Of a stretch of 64,000 nucleotides of DNA, positions 18,415 through 27,013 are shown piece after piece; the first letter of the stretch is position 1; every line of letters begins with the position of its first letter. The notes beneath the pieces are model-generated. The model did no database searches and had not been told where the DNA came from. It was given only the letters and a program-made list of their open reading frames with translations. Made by a program: the position numbers and the translations under genes. Source of the stretch: Actinospineispora acaciae DSM 45401 (GTDB lineage Bacteria; Actinomycetota; Actinomycetes; Mycobacteriales; Pseudonocardiaceae); contig NZ_JIAI01000006.1 in the NCBI RefSeq assembly GCF_000620785.1, positions 248,001 to 312,000 on the forward strand. The letters are read 5' to 3'.

Positions 18415-18419
18415 CAGTC

Positions 18420-19142
18420 GTGTACCGGGTCTTCGAAGCGCTTGACGCACTGGTCACCGTGGTGGAAGAGGCGCGGGGCGTTCCGATGACCTCGACCTGC
18501 GTGGTACCGAGGGGTGACGTGCTCGACCTCCTCGACGACCTGCGCGAGGCGCTGCCCGGCGAGCTCGACGACGCCCAGGACGTCCTGGACCACCGCGACG
18601 ACCTGGTCTCGCGCGCCGAGCAGCGCTCCGACGAGATGACCGAGCAGGCCGAGCGGGAGGCCACCAAGCTGGTGGCCGACGCCAAGGCCGAGGCCGAGCG
18701 GCTGGTCGCCGACGCCCGCGAACAGGCCGAGCAGCTCCTGGCGCACGCCCAGCACGAGGCCGACCGGACCATGGCCGAGGCCCGCGCCCAGCACCGGGAC
18801 CTGGTGGACAGGGCGCACGCCGAGGCCGAGCGGCAGGTGGAGGCCGGCCGGCTCGCCTACGAGCAGGCGGTCGCCGACGGCAGGGCCGAGCAGGCCCGGC
18901 TGGTGTCCCAGACCGAGGTGGTGCAGGCCGCGCACGTCGAGTCCGGTCGGATCATCGACGCCGGGGAGCGCGAGGCCGAACGGGTGCGCCTGGAGTGCGA
19001 CCAGTACGTGGAATCCTCGTTAGCCGGTTTCGAGGACACCTTGACGCGTACGCTCCAGACCGTACAGCGGGGGCGAGGCCAACGGCGCCGGCCGGTGTCG
19101 GTAGGTTCCCGGGACCGCATCGGTACCGACCTGTTGGAGTAG
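18420..19142 (+). CDS. sepIVA: DivIVA-like coiled-coil division/cell-wall protein SepIVA
   Basis: A 240-aa protein matching mycobacterial SepIVA (Rv2927c, about 245 aa) in length, position next to coaD/DUF177, and architecture. It starts VYRVFEALDALVTVVEEARG, has a short DivIVA-like head containing DVLDLLDDLREALPGELDDAQDV, then a long Ala/Glu/Arg heptad coiled coil (about residues 55-190) such as EREATKLVADAKAEAERLV, and a basic Arg-rich tail. In mycobacteria it takes part in septation and polar growth; this role is inferred here by orthology. The GTG at 18420 is chosen from the -10 spacing and the conserved N-terminus. Confidence 0.82.
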   Translation: MYRVFEALDALVTVVEEARGVPMTSTCVVPRGDVLDLLDDLREALPGELDDAQDVLDHRDDLVSRAEQRSDEMTEQAEREATKLVADAKAEAERLVADAREQAEQLLAHAQHEADRTMAEARAQHRDLVDRAHAEAERQVEAGRLAYEQAVADGRAEQARLVSQTEVVQAAHVESGRIIDAGEREAERVRLECDQYVESSLAGFEDTLTRTLQTVQRGRGQRRRPVSVGSRDRIGTDLLE

Positions 19143-19163
19143 CCCCTATTCATTCCACCGGGG

Positions 19164-19191
19164 TTGTCGAAACGCGCCGCTCGCCTATAGT
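19164..19191 (+). promoter_or_regulatory. promoter of the ParA/MinD-like gene
   Basis: TTGTCG, 16 nt, TATAGT. The -10 is nearly consensus. The leader to the ATG at 19269 would be about 70 nt and ends in GGAGGGGACG. Confidence 0.6.
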
Positions 19192-19268
19192 GATCACGGA
19201 CGGTGAGCACTCGTACGCTTGCCTGCGATCGAGGAGGGGGCTCGTGACCGGTCGCGCTGGAGGGGACG

Positions 19269-20588
19269 ATGACGACCAGGGAGCCCGAGTCCACGCGGAC
19301 CGAGCAACCAGAGGAGGACGTACCCGAGTTCGATCTCGGACCACCGTTGACCGGGCCCGATGGATGGGCCGCGGCACGACCTCGCTATCCAGACGGAACC
19401 TTCGGCCCCGGTGCGTTCGATCCGCGCAACTGGTGGCCCAAGCACCAGCATCGGTTTGCCATGACGCGTGAATACCCGGACCTGACCACGTCCCGCCCGG
19501 CCGGCCCGCCGTCCAACGAGACGGACGAGTACGCCGAGGGCCCTACCGACCGGTTCCCCGGTCCCTCGGGCGGCCCGCCGCCCGACAGGGGAGGCTATGA
19601 CCCACGTGCCGACCCACGTGCCGACCCACGTGCCGACCCCGGCTACTACGGCCCCCCGCCGGACAACACGGGCACCGGCACCGCCGCCGACCTGACCGAC
19701 GACTACATAGTCCGGCCGAGGGCCGAGCGGCCCACCACCGGCTGGCGCCACGCCGTCTACACCGTCTCCGGCGGCAAGATCAACCCCGGCGTGAGCGAGA
19801 CGGAGGCGGCGCGCAACGTGCTGCTGCGCCGCATCCGCCGCCAGCTCCCTGGCGCGCACCAGATCGCCGTGAGCTCGCTCAAGGGCGGCGTGGGCAAGAC
19901 CACGGTGGCCGCCGTGCTGGGGCTGACGCTGGCCGAGCACCGGGGTGACCGGGTGGTCGCGCTGGACGCGAACCCGGACGCCGGCACGCTGGCCGACCGG
20001 TTGACCGGTGAGATCGGTGTGACCGTCCGGCAGATGCTGGACAACATCGACACCATCGACTCGCTGACGGCGATCTCGCACTACACCAGCCTGGCCGGGC
20101 GGCTGCAGGTGCTCGCGTCGGAGCAGGACCCGGCGATGAGCGAGGCGTTCAACCGCGACGAGTACGAGCAGATCTGCGCGGTGCTGGCCCGGTTCTACAA
20201 CATCATCATCACCGACTCGGGCACCGGGCTGGTGCACTCCGCGATGGAGGGCACCCTGGCGCTGGCCGACTCGCTGGTGGTGGTGGGCGCACCGACGGTG
20301 GACGGGGCGTCGCGGGCGTCGAAGACGCTGGACTGGCTGGTCGCGCACGGCTACGCCGAGCAGGTCGCCGACGCTGTGGTCGTCCTGTGCTGTGACCGGG
20401 TCAGCCCGGAGATCGACCGCGAGCGGGTTCGCGCCCACTTCCTGGGCCGTTCCCGCGCGGTGGTGGAGATCCCGTACGACCCGCACCTGGCCACCGGCGG
20501 CCGCCTCGACCTGAGCGCCATGCGCGACCCCACCAGGTACGCCTTCCTGGAGCTCGGCGCGCACGTCGCCGACCGCTTCTCCGGCTGA
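19269..20588 (+). CDS. ParA/MinD-type ATPase with disordered N-terminus
   Basis: A 439-aa P-loop ATPase. Residues 1 to about 165 are Pro/Gly/Asp-rich and probably disordered, with three RADP repeats. The ATPase follows: deviant Walker A AVSSLKGGVGKTTVAAVLGL, switch I/Asp region VVALDANPDAGTLADRL, and Walker B-like YNIIITDSGTGLVHSAMEG. This arrangement is like the MinD/ParA-like proteins found with type VII (ESX) secretion and cell-envelope genes in actinobacteria (EspI type), but no ESX genes are present here. It sits between sepIVA and DUF177, positions adjacent in M. tuberculosis, so it is an insertion into the core order. A polar or division-site positioning role is a guess from the neighbour. 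Confidence 0.8.
   Translation: MTTREPESTRTEQPEEDVPEFDLGPPLTGPDGWAAARPRYPDGTFGPGAFDPRNWWPKHQHRFAMTREYPDLTTSRPAGPPSNETDEYAEGPTDRFPGPSGGPPPDRGGYDPRADPRADPRADPGYYGPPPDNTGTGTAADLTDDYIVRPRAERPTTGWRHAVYTVSGGKINPGVSETEAARNVLLRRIRRQLPGAHQIAVSSLKGGVGKTTVAAVLGLTLAEHRGDRVVALDANPDAGTLADRLTGEIGVTVRQMLDNIDTIDSLTAISHYTSLAGRLQVLASEQDPAMSEAFNRDEYEQICAVLARFYNIIITDSGTGLVHSAMEGTLALADSLVVVGAPTVDGASRASKTLDWLVAHGYAEQVADAVVVLCCDRVSPEIDRERVRAHFLGRSRAVVEIPYDPHLATGGRLDLSAMRDPTRYAFLELGAHVADRFSG
19602..19637 (+). repeat. 12-bp tandem repeat, 3 perfect copies, in coding sequence
   Basis: Unit CCACGTGCCGAC. It encodes the RADP repeats in the disordered N-terminal region of the ATPase. The perfect identity suggests recent slippage. 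Confidence 0.9.
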
Positions 20589-20612
20589 CGGGGCGCTACC
20601 CTGGACAGTCGT

Positions 20613-21212
20613 ATGACAAGACATGAGCGCGTCGACGCCCACCCGGCCCCGACCAGCCCCTGGGTGATCAGCACCCGGGAGCTGGGGCGCCGGGCCGGCG
20701 CCATGCGCACCTACCAGCGCACCATCCCCGCCCCGGCGGGCTTCTCGCTCGGGCTGATCGGCATCCCCGAGGGCGCGCCGATCGAGCTGGACCTGCGGCT
20801 CGAGGCGGCCAGCGAGGGCGTGTTCGTGTCCGGCACGGCGCGCGCGGAGCTGGTCGGCGAGTGCTCGCGGTGCCTGGAGCCGATCGCGGACCGGGTCGAG
20901 GCGCGCCTCGGCGAGCTGTTCGCCTACCCGGACAGCGCCACCGAGGCCACCACCGACGCCGACGAGGTCAGCCGGGTGGTGGACGAGATGATCGACACCG
21001 AGCCGATGGTGCGCGACGCGGTGCTGCTCGGGCTGCCGCTGGCGCCGCTGTGCCAGGAGGACTGCCGGGGACTGTGCCCGGACTGTGGCGAGCGTTGGGC
21101 CGATCTGGACGCCAGCCACGGCCATGAGACACTGGACCCTCGTTGGGCCGCCCTGCGGGGTCGGCTCGCATCCGCCACCGAGACCGCGCCGGACGGCGAC
21201 GGGTCTAGGTGA
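20613..21212 (+). CDS. yceD: DUF177 (YceD) protein
   Basis: A 199-aa YceD/DUF177 protein, almost always encoded before rpmF and thought to take part in 23S rRNA or 50S maturation (family inference). It has a central beta-rich part FSLGLIGIPEGAPIELDLRL, the Cys pair ECSRCLEPI, a VDEMIDTEPMVRDAVLLGLP helix, and the C-terminal metal-binding CQEDCRGLCPDCG. The -10 TACCCT at 20597-20602 places the transcript start just before or at the ATG at 20613, so the mRNA is nearly leaderless. rpmF follows after 29 bp with its own ribosome site. Confidence 0.9.
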   Translation: MTRHERVDAHPAPTSPWVISTRELGRRAGAMRTYQRTIPAPAGFSLGLIGIPEGAPIELDLRLEAASEGVFVSGTARAELVGECSRCLEPIADRVEARLGELFAYPDSATEATTDADEVSRVVDEMIDTEPMVRDAVLLGLPLAPLCQEDCRGLCPDCGERWADLDASHGHETLDPRWAALRGRLASATETAPDGDGSR

Positions 21213-21241
21213 CCGTTTTCGAGATAGCTGGAGAGATCGTC

Positions 21242-21424
21242 GTGGCCGTTCCCAAGCGCCGAATGTCGCGCTCCAACACGCGCTCCCGTCGTGCGCAGTG
21301 GAAGACCTCCGCGCCGGCGCTCGAGCCGTGCTCCAACCGGGCCTGCCGCGAGCTGAAGCCGCCGCACGTGGCCTGCCCGAACTGCGGCCAGTACGCCGGC
21401 CGCCCCGTCGTCAGCCCGGCCTGA
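21242..21424 (+). CDS. rpmF: 50S ribosomal protein L32
   Basis: A 60-aa protein starting at a GTG (MAVPKRRMSRSNTRSRRAQW), six bases after GGAGAG. A C-terminal zinc ribbon has four Cys (CSNRAC and CPNCG). A longer upstream frame exists but would add residues not seen in L32. It lies between DUF177 and rnc as in most actinobacteria. Confidence 0.96.
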   Translation: MAVPKRRMSRSNTRSRRAQWKTSAPALEPCSNRACRELKPPHVACPNCGQYAGRPVVSPA

Positions 21425-21443
21425 CAGTTCGGCGTACCTGCTC

Positions 21444-22265
21444 GTGGGAGGACGCGCGACGCGAGGGCCCGAGAAGGACCTGACCGCGCTGTTGACGCGG
21501 CTCGGGGTCGATGTCGACGCCGAGCTGCTGACGCTCGCGCTCACCCACCGCTCGTACGCCTACGAGAACGGCGGGCTGCCGACCAACGAGCGCCTGGAGT
21601 TCCTCGGGGACTCGGTGCTCGGCGTGATCGTCACCGAGCGGCTGTACCGCTCGCACCCCGACCTGCCCGAGGGCCAGCTCGCCAAGCTGCGCGCCAGCGT
21701 GGTGAACATGCACGCGCTGGCCTCGGTGGCCAGGGAGCTGGGGCCGGACTCCCCGGGCGGTGACCAGAACGGTGCCGCGGACGACACGGCGGAATGCGGC
21801 CTGGGCGTGTACCTCTACCTGGGCCGGGGCGAGGAGCTGACCGGCGGGCGGGGCAAGGCGTCCATCCTGGCCGACGCCACCGAGGCGCTGATCGGCGCGG
21901 TGTACCTGCAGCACGGGCTGGAGGTGGCCAGGGGCGTGGTGGAGCGGCTGTTCGACGGGCTGCTCAGGGCCGCCCCGCTGCTCGGCGCCGGCCTGGACTG
22001 GAAGACCAGCCTGCAGGAGCTGACCGCGTCCGCCGAGCTGGGCGTGCCCGAGTACCGGATCTCCGAGGACGGCCCCGACCACCTCAAGACGTTCACCGCC
22101 GTGGCCGTGGTGGCCGGCCGCGAGCTGGGCACCGGCGTCGGCCGCACCAAGAAGGAGGCCGAGCAGAAGGCCGCGCAACTGGCCTGGCGCTCGCTCTCCG
22201 ACAGCACCGACGACGGCACCGACGACGGCACCGACGACGGCACAGACGACAGCGGCGGATCCTGA
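21444..22265 (+). CDS. rnc: ribonuclease III
   Basis: Cleaves double-stranded RNA in rRNA and mRNA processing. The 273-aa protein has the catalytic domain with LALTHRSYAYENGG, the signature NERLEFLGDSVLGVIVTE and the second acidic site KASILADATEALIGAVYL, then a dsRNA-binding domain (WKTSLQELTASAELG to TKKEAEQKAAQLAWRSL). A polar insertion of about 18 residues (PDSPGGDQNGAADDTAE) interrupts the catalytic domain before GLGVYLYLGRGEE. The C-terminus ends in a TDDG repeat tail made by a 12-bp tandem repeat. The start is a GTG at 21444. It is followed after 3 bp by mutM. Confidence 0.95.
   Translation: MGGRATRGPEKDLTALLTRLGVDVDAELLTLALTHRSYAYENGGLPTNERLEFLGDSVLGVIVTERLYRSHPDLPEGQLAKLRASVVNMHALASVARELGPDSPGGDQNGAADDTAECGLGVYLYLGRGEELTGGRGKASILADATEALIGAVYLQHGLEVARGVVERLFDGLLRAAPLLGAGLDWKTSLQELTASAELGVPEYRISEDGPDHLKTFTAVAVVAGRELGTGVGRTKKEAEQKAAQLAWRSLSDSTDDGTDDGTDDGTDDSGGS
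22205..22252 (+). repeat. 12-bp tandem repeat at the 3' end of rnc
   Basis: Three perfect copies of CACCGACGACGG and a fourth degenerate one. They encode the acidic TDDG tail of RNase III. This is a probable slippage tract, so length may vary between strains. Confidence 0.88.
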
Positions 22266-22268
22266 CAG

Positions 22269-23129
22269 TTGCCCGAGCTGCCCGAGGTCGAGGTGGTGCG
22301 CCGGGGCCTCGACGAACACGTCGTCGGCCGCCGGATCACGGCCGTCGAGGTGCTCCATCTGCGGGCGGTGCGCCGGCACCTGGCCGGGCCCGCGGACGTG
22401 ATCGGCCGGCTGGTCGGGCGGACGGTCACCGCCGCGCGCCGTCGGGGCAAGTACCTCTGGCTCGAACTGGATGACGCCGACGCCGTCCTCGCGCACCTCG
22501 GTATGAGCGGCCAGCTGCTGGTGTCCGACCCGGCGCTGCCCGCGCAGAAGCACCTGCGGGTGTCGGTGAGCTTCGCCGACGGCGGCCCTCAGCTTCGGTT
22601 CGTGGACCAGCGCACCTTCGGCGGTGTCAGCGTCGAGCACCTGGTCGGCACCGAACCGCTGCCCGAACCGATCGCGCACATCGCCAGGGACCCGATGGAC
22701 CCGGCCTTCGACGTCGAGGCCGTGGTGACCGCGCTGCGCCGCCGCCGCACCGGCCTCAAGCGCGCGCTGCTGGACCAGTCGCTGGTCTCCGGCATCGGCA
22801 ACATCTACGCCGACGAGGCGCTCTGGCGCGCGCGGCTGCACTACGCCCGCCCGACCGCCACCCTGACCAGGCCCGCCGCCCGCACCGTGCTCGCCGCCGC
22901 CGCCGAGGTCATGGCCGAAGCCCTCGAACAGGGCGGCACCTCCTTCGACGCCCTGTACGTCAACATCAACGGCGACTCCGGCTACTTCGACCGCTCGCTG
23001 GACGTCTACGGCCGCGAGGACGAGCCCTGCCACCGCTGCGGCACGCCGATCAACCGGGTGCCGTTCATGAACCGCTCGTCCTACTTCTGCCCGCGCTGCC
23101 AGCCCCGCCCGCGCCACCCCCACCCCTAA
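22269..23129 (+). CDS. mutM: formamidopyrimidine-DNA glycosylase (Fpg)
   Basis: Excises 8-oxoguanine and FapyG and cuts the abasic site. The 286-aa protein begins MPELPEVEVVRRGLDEHVVG. The enzyme needs Pro2 as nucleophile, which fixes the unusual TTG start at 22269. Glu3, the conserved MSGQLLV, the H2TH motif (LLDQSLVSGIGNIYADEALW) and the C-terminal zinc finger (CHRCGTPINR ... YFCPRCQP) are all present. The rnc-mutM order is conserved. Palindrome copy 3 follows 18 bp after the stop, between this gene and the convergent response regulator. Confidence 0.97.
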   Translation: MPELPEVEVVRRGLDEHVVGRRITAVEVLHLRAVRRHLAGPADVIGRLVGRTVTAARRRGKYLWLELDDADAVLAHLGMSGQLLVSDPALPAQKHLRVSVSFADGGPQLRFVDQRTFGGVSVEHLVGTEPLPEPIAHIARDPMDPAFDVEAVVTALRRRRTGLKRALLDQSLVSGIGNIYADEALWRARLHYARPTATLTRPAARTVLAAAAEVMAEALEQGGTSFDALYVNINGDSGYFDRSLDVYGREDEPCHRCGTPINRVPFMNRSSYFCPRCQPRPRHPHP

Positions 23130-23147
23130 CGTTTCCGCTGGTCAGAC

Positions 23148-23193
23148 CCCGTGAGTGGTTAGCGGTGCCATAGCACCGCTAACCACTCACGGG
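23148..23193. repeat. dispersed intergenic palindrome, copy 3
   Basis: Perfect 20-bp arms (left CCCGTGAGTGGTTAGCGGTG) around a CCATAG loop. Compared with copy 1, the inner stem pair T-A has become G-C on both arms. The stop codon of the minus-strand response regulator lies in its right arm. Confidence 0.9.
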
Positions 23194-23855
23194 TCGTGAC
23201 CAGGCACGATGTGCGCTAGGCCGGTGTGGAACGCGGCGACCACCAGCTGGGCGCGGTCGCGGGCTCCGAGTTTGACCATGGCGCGGTTGACGTGCGTCTT
23301 GACCGTGAACGGCGAGATGAACAGGCGCTTGGCGATCTCGTTGTTGGTCAGGCCGGTGGCGACCAGCGTGGTGATCTCCCGTTCGCGCTCGGTGAGGTCG
23401 TCGAGGCGGCGACGGTCGGTGGGTCCGGTGTGGAAGCGCCTGACCAGGTTGCCGGTGGCGGTGGGGGAGAGCAGCGCCTCGCCTGCGGCGACCAGCCGGA
23501 TCGCGTCGATCAGCTCCTCGGGCTCGACGCCCTTGCCGAGGAATCCGCTGGCCCCGGCCCGCAGCGCCTCGTAGACGTACCTGTCGATCTCGAAGGTGGT
23601 CAGGATGATCACCTTCACGCCGGCGAGGTCGTCGTCCTCGGTGATCTGCCTGGTCGCCGCGAGGCCGTCGGAGCCGGGCATCCGGATGTCCATCAGCACC
23701 ACGTCGGCGCGCCGGCGGCGGACCATGTCGACGGCCTCGGCGCCGTTGGACGCCTCGCCGACGACCTCCAGGTCGTCCGTGGAGTTGATCAGAGCCCGGA
23801 ACCCGGCGCGGATCAGCGCCTGGTCGTCGGCGAGGACTATCCGAACTAGGTCCAC
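23187..23855 (-). CDS. NarL/LuxR-type response regulator
   Basis: A 222-aa two-component output protein. The receiver domain has acidic residues Asp10/Asp11, phospho-acceptor Asp56 (VVLMDIRMPG), Thr in ILTTFE and Lys in LGKGVEP. The C-terminal LuxR-type HTH reads LTEREREITTLVATGLTNNE and IAKRLFISPFTVKTHV. It lies 3 bp downstream of its histidine kinase, on the same strand, so they form one operon read toward mutM. The target is probably the divergent ABC permease (inference from context). Its stop is inside palindrome copy 3. Confidence 0.93.
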   Translation of the reverse strand: MDLVRIVLADDQALIRAGFRALINSTDDLEVVGEASNGAEAVDMVRRRRADVVLMDIRMPGSDGLAATRQITEDDDLAGVKVIILTTFEIDRYVYEALRAGASGFLGKGVEPEELIDAIRLVAAGEALLSPTATGNLVRRFHTGPTDRRRLDDLTEREREITTLVATGLTNNEIAKRLFISPFTVKTHVNRAMVKLGARDRAQLVVAAFHTGLAHIVPGHDP

Positions 23856-23858
23856 CGC

Positions 23859-25013
23859 TCAGCCCTCGGACCTGGGCAGCGTCGCCGTGACCAGGAACCC
23901 GCCGTCCGGCCCCGGCTCCGGTTCCGCGCGCAGGGAGCCGCCCACCGAGGCGGCCCGCTCCCGCATGCCGATGATGCCGTGCCCGCCGCGCCGGCCGTCG
24001 GCCGTGTGGCGGTCGGCGTTGCGGATCTCCAGGGAGAGCGCGTCGTCGCGGTGTTCGAGCCGAACGCTGGCGTGGCGCCGCCGGCCGTGCTTGTGCACGT
24101 TGGTCAGCGACTCCTGGATGATCCTGTACGCGGCCAGGTCCAGCGCGGGGCTCAGCGGCCCGGGGGAGCCGTGCACGCTCAGCTCGACGGTCAGCCCGGC
24201 GGCGGTGAACGACTCGATCAGCTCGTCGAGCTGCTCCAGCCGGGGAGTGGGTCGGGTGGGGGCGTCTCCGGTGTCGCGCAGCACCCCGAGCATGGCGCTC
24301 AGCTCGCCGAGCACGGCGCGGCCGGAGGCGCGGATGTGCGCGATCGCCTCGGCCGCCTCGTCCGGTCTGGTCCGCACCAGGTGGCCGGCCACCCCGGCCT
24401 GGACGTTGATCACCGCGATCCGGTGGGCGACCACGTCGTGCAGCTCGCGGGCGATGGCCAGCCGCTCCTCGGCGACGTGCCGGGCGGCCACCTCGTCGCG
24501 GGTCTGCTCGGCGCGGCGGGCGCGTTCCTCCACCTCCGCGACGTAGGCGCGCCGAATGCGCAGCGTGCCGCCGATCGCGGCCCCCATGCCGATCCAGGCC
24601 ACCGGCTGCACGACCTCCATGGTCAGCCGGTCGGCGGTGACGATCGCCTCGGTCGCCACCACCAGCCCCGCGCAGCCGCCCACCCAGGCCCAGGCGACCT
24701 TCCGGTCCACCCGGGTCGCCACCGTGTAGGCGATGAGCGCGATGATCTGCGGGTACGGCGTCCTGCCGTGCGCGGCCACCGTGGCGGCGACCCCGGCGGC
24801 GGTGCCGAGCGCCAGCATCGGCAGCGGCCAGCGACGCCGCGCCGCGATCGCCGCGCAGACCAGGGCCGCCGCGACCGCGTGCGGCAGGGTGGCCATGTCC
24901 GGGTAGCGCGCGGGCCTGACGACCACGACGGGGAGCACGAACAGCGCCACCGCCACGGCCGCGTCGACGATCCCGGGCCGCGCGACGCGCGACACCGACG
25001 CCCAGGCGGCCAT
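23859..25013 (-). CDS. sensor histidine kinase, HisKA_3 type
   Basis: A 384-aa kinase of the NarX/DesK-like class. The N-terminal half has five or six hydrophobic spans (for example IVDAAVAVALFVLPVVVV and ALVCAAIAARRRWPLPML) without a sizeable extracellular sensor loop, so it probably senses a membrane signal. A coiled linker (RARRAEQTRDEVAARHVAEE) leads to the phospho-acceptor motif LAIARELHDVVAHRIAVI and a HATPase_c domain with the N box ESLTNVHKHG and G box GGHGIIGMRERAASVGG. It is divergent from the MacB-like permease, with about 90 bp between starts, the usual arrangement for peptide or antibiotic efflux control. Confidence 0.92.
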   Translation of the reverse strand: MAAWASVSRVARPGIVDAAVAVALFVLPVVVVRPARYPDMATLPHAVAAALVCAAIAARRRWPLPMLALGTAAGVAATVAAHGRTPYPQIIALIAYTVATRVDRKVAWAWVGGCAGLVVATEAIVTADRLTMEVVQPVAWIGMGAAIGGTLRIRRAYVAEVEERARRAEQTRDEVAARHVAEERLAIARELHDVVAHRIAVINVQAGVAGHLVRTRPDEAAEAIAHIRASGRAVLGELSAMLGVLRDTGDAPTRPTPRLEQLDELIESFTAAGLTVELSVHGSPGPLSPALDLAAYRIIQESLTNVHKHGRRRHASVRLEHRDDALSLEIRNADRHTADGRRGGHGIIGMRERAASVGGSLRAEPEPGPDGGFLVTATLPRSEG

Positions 25014-25105
25014 GCCCCGAGATTACGGCCCGGACGCCCCCGGGAGCCCGGAACTACCGCGGATAGACGACGCGCGGCCCGAGATCCGTCGGCAGCGTGG
25101 AAGAC

Positions 25106-26374
25106 ATGATTGTGCGGGACGTCCTGGTCATCGCGCTGCGCGGGCTGCGGGCGCACAAGCTGCGGTCCGGGCTGACCATGCTCGGGCTGGTCATCGGCGT
25201 GCTCGCGGTCATCCTGCTCACCTCGCTGGGCCAGGGCCTGGTGGGCGCCGTCAACACCGCGGTGGAGCCGATCGCTAACCGCATCACGGTGGTGCCCAAG
25301 CTGTCCCCGATCCCGGGTGGGCCGCCGGCCAACGCGCTGACCGACGCCGACATGGCGGCCATCGCCAGGGCGCCGAACGTGACCCAGGTGGTGCCCCTGG
25401 TGACCGGCGCGACCGTCGGCGCCGCCGGCCAGGCGTCGAGGGCGGTGACGGCCTCGACCTCGGGCGCGCAGTACCTGTCCGCGTCCGTCACCGGCACCAC
25501 CTACGACTACCTCGACGTCCAGCGCAAGTCGCTGGCCGCCGGCGCGTTCCTCACCGAGGCGCAGGACAGGTCGGGGGCCAAGGTCGCGGTGCTGGGCCCA
25601 ATGGTGGCGACGGCGCTGTACGGGCCGGACCCGTCCTCGGCGATCGGGCAGACGCTGCGCCTGGACCACGCCGTGTTCAAGGTCGTCGGGGTGATGCAGC
25701 CCTACGGCGCCGCCGAGGACAACGTCATCATCATGCCGATCAAGGCGGCCAGGGCGGGCGTGTTCGGCAAGGGCACCGGCGGCAACCAGCTCAGCCAGCT
25801 CATGGTCAAGGCGACCTCCACCACGCACGTCAAGGTGGCCTCCGAACAGATCGTCCAGGTCCTGCGCGAGCGCCACCGGGTCACCGACCCCGCGTACGAC
25901 GACTTCCAGGTGCAGGACCTGGGCACCCGCGTCGGCACCTTCACCGGGCTGATCCAGCTGATCACCGGTCTCGTCCCGATGATCGCGGCGATCTCGCTGC
26001 TGGTCGGCGGCATCGGGGTGCTCAACATCATGCTCGTCTCGGTCACCGACCGGACCAGGGAGATCGGCACCCGCAAGGCGGTCGGCGCGAGCGACCTGGC
26101 GATCCTGGGCCAGTTCGTCATGGAGGCGGTCACCGTGGCCGGGCTGGGCGGCGTGATCGGCGTCGCGCTCGCCGTCGGGGCGATCCTGGGGACCAAGGCG
26201 CTGCTGTCCGGCATGGGGTCGGGCGGGATGCTGGCCTCGTTCGACCCGGTGCTCTCGATCACCCCGATCGGCATCGCGTTCGGGATCAGCCTGCTCATCG
26301 GCCTGGCCGCCGGCGGATACCCGGCCTGGCGCGCCGCCCGGCTCAAACCCATCGAGGCGTTGCGGTTCGAGTAG
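25106..26374 (+). CDS. MacB/FtsX-type ABC transporter permease without adjacent ATPase
   Basis: A 422-aa permease. It starts MIVRDVLVIALRGLRAHKLR, the family's amphipathic start, then TM1 (GLTMLGLVIGVLAVILLTSL), a periplasmic MacB-type core domain (residues about 45-275), and three C-terminal spans (IAAISLLVGGIGVLNIMLVS; VAGLGGVIGVALAVGAILG; IGIAFGISLLIGLAAGGYPA) ending in AARLKPIEALRFE. The conserved cytoplasmic TDRTREIGTRKAVGAS couples to the ATPase. No ATP-binding subunit is next to it, which is unusual; it must recruit one encoded elsewhere. An alternative GTG at 25097 adds three residues. The divergent two-component pair is the likely regulator. Confidence 0.88.
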   Translation: MIVRDVLVIALRGLRAHKLRSGLTMLGLVIGVLAVILLTSLGQGLVGAVNTAVEPIANRITVVPKLSPIPGGPPANALTDADMAAIARAPNVTQVVPLVTGATVGAAGQASRAVTASTSGAQYLSASVTGTTYDYLDVQRKSLAAGAFLTEAQDRSGAKVAVLGPMVATALYGPDPSSAIGQTLRLDHAVFKVVGVMQPYGAAEDNVIIMPIKAARAGVFGKGTGGNQLSQLMVKATSTTHVKVASEQIVQVLRERHRVTDPAYDDFQVQDLGTRVGTFTGLIQLITGLVPMIAAISLLVGGIGVLNIMLVSVTDRTREIGTRKAVGASDLAILGQFVMEAVTVAGLGGVIGVALAVGAILGTKALLSGMGSGGMLASFDPVLSITPIGIAFGISLLIGLAAGGYPAWRAARLKPIEALRFE

Positions 26375-26382
26375 AGGCGGCC

Positions 26383-26404
26383 GCGTCAGGATCGCGTCAA
26401 GGTT
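26383..26404 (+). promoter_or_regulatory. predicted KdpE site 1: two 11-bp direct repeats
   Basis: GCGTCAGGATC followed directly by GCGTCAAGGTT. The same format occurs before kdpF at 27014. Direct GCGTCA repeats at one helical turn fit an OmpR-family dimer. It lies about 84 bp before the start of the 26488 gene. Confidence 0.6.
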
Positions 26405-26487
26405 GGGGGTGCGGGCGTCAGCGGGGTGTGAGCGGGCGGTCGGGGGTACGGGCTCGGCGGCATGCTCTGGCCCGGGAGGTGACCGGG

Positions 26488-26955
26488 ATGTTCGGCTCTC
26501 GGATCTCGGCGACCGTGCCACCTCGCCTGCCCGGTACGGCGGGAAGCGCGCTCGGTTTCGGAGCGGCGGTCGCGGCCACGCTGGTCGCCTGGCCACTGGG
26601 TGAGCTGTTCGGCGCGGCCTCGCGGCCGGTGCTCGGGCTGGTGCTGCTCGCGGTCGTCGCCGTCGGCGTCGGTTCCGTGACCACGCTCGCGGGAGCGGTG
26701 GCGTGCGCCGCGCAGTGCTGGGCGCTGTACTCCGGCTTCGTGCTGCACCGGTTCGGTGAGCTCTGGCTGGACCCGCCGAGCCGGTTCGCCCTGGCGCTGT
26801 TGGTGACGTCGGGCGCGGGCGCGAGCCTGGCCGGCCTCGCGTGCGGCGCGGTGCTCGCGCGTCACCGCATTCGAGCGGTGGCGTCGGCGGCGCGGGCCGA
26901 GGTGACGCAGGCGCGCCGGCCGGTCCTCTCGACGGGCGGTCACCGAATGCGTTGA
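26488..26955 (+). CDS. kdp-associated membrane protein
   Basis: A 155-aa protein of unknown function with four hydrophobic spans (GSALGFGAAVAATLVAWPLG; LGLVLLAVVAVGVGSVTTLA; AGAVACAAQCWALYSGFVLH; ALALLVTSGAGASLAGLACG) and a basic C-terminal tail. The four-helix pattern resembles the DUF4118 membrane module of KdpD sensors. The ATG at 26488 is used because GGGAGGTGACC precedes it. It has its own copy of the direct-repeat site found before kdpF, so it is probably controlled by KdpE together with the pump. A role as accessory to potassium sensing is inference. Confidence 0.65.
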   Translation: MFGSRISATVPPRLPGTAGSALGFGAAVAATLVAWPLGELFGAASRPVLGLVLLAVVAVGVGSVTTLAGAVACAAQCWALYSGFVLHRFGELWLDPPSRFALALLVTSGAGASLAGLACGAVLARHRIRAVASAARAEVTQARRPVLSTGGHRMR

Positions 26956-27013
26956 CGCAGCTCACCCGGCTGGACCCAACTTCTCACCCGGCCCGGTGAG
27001 CGCGCTCACGCGC

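Noticed and set aside
19602..19637. Short tandem repeats as a possible CRISPR-like or regulatory array
   Set aside because: They are in-frame 12-bp coding repeats without spacers; the same holds for 22205-22252 in rnc.
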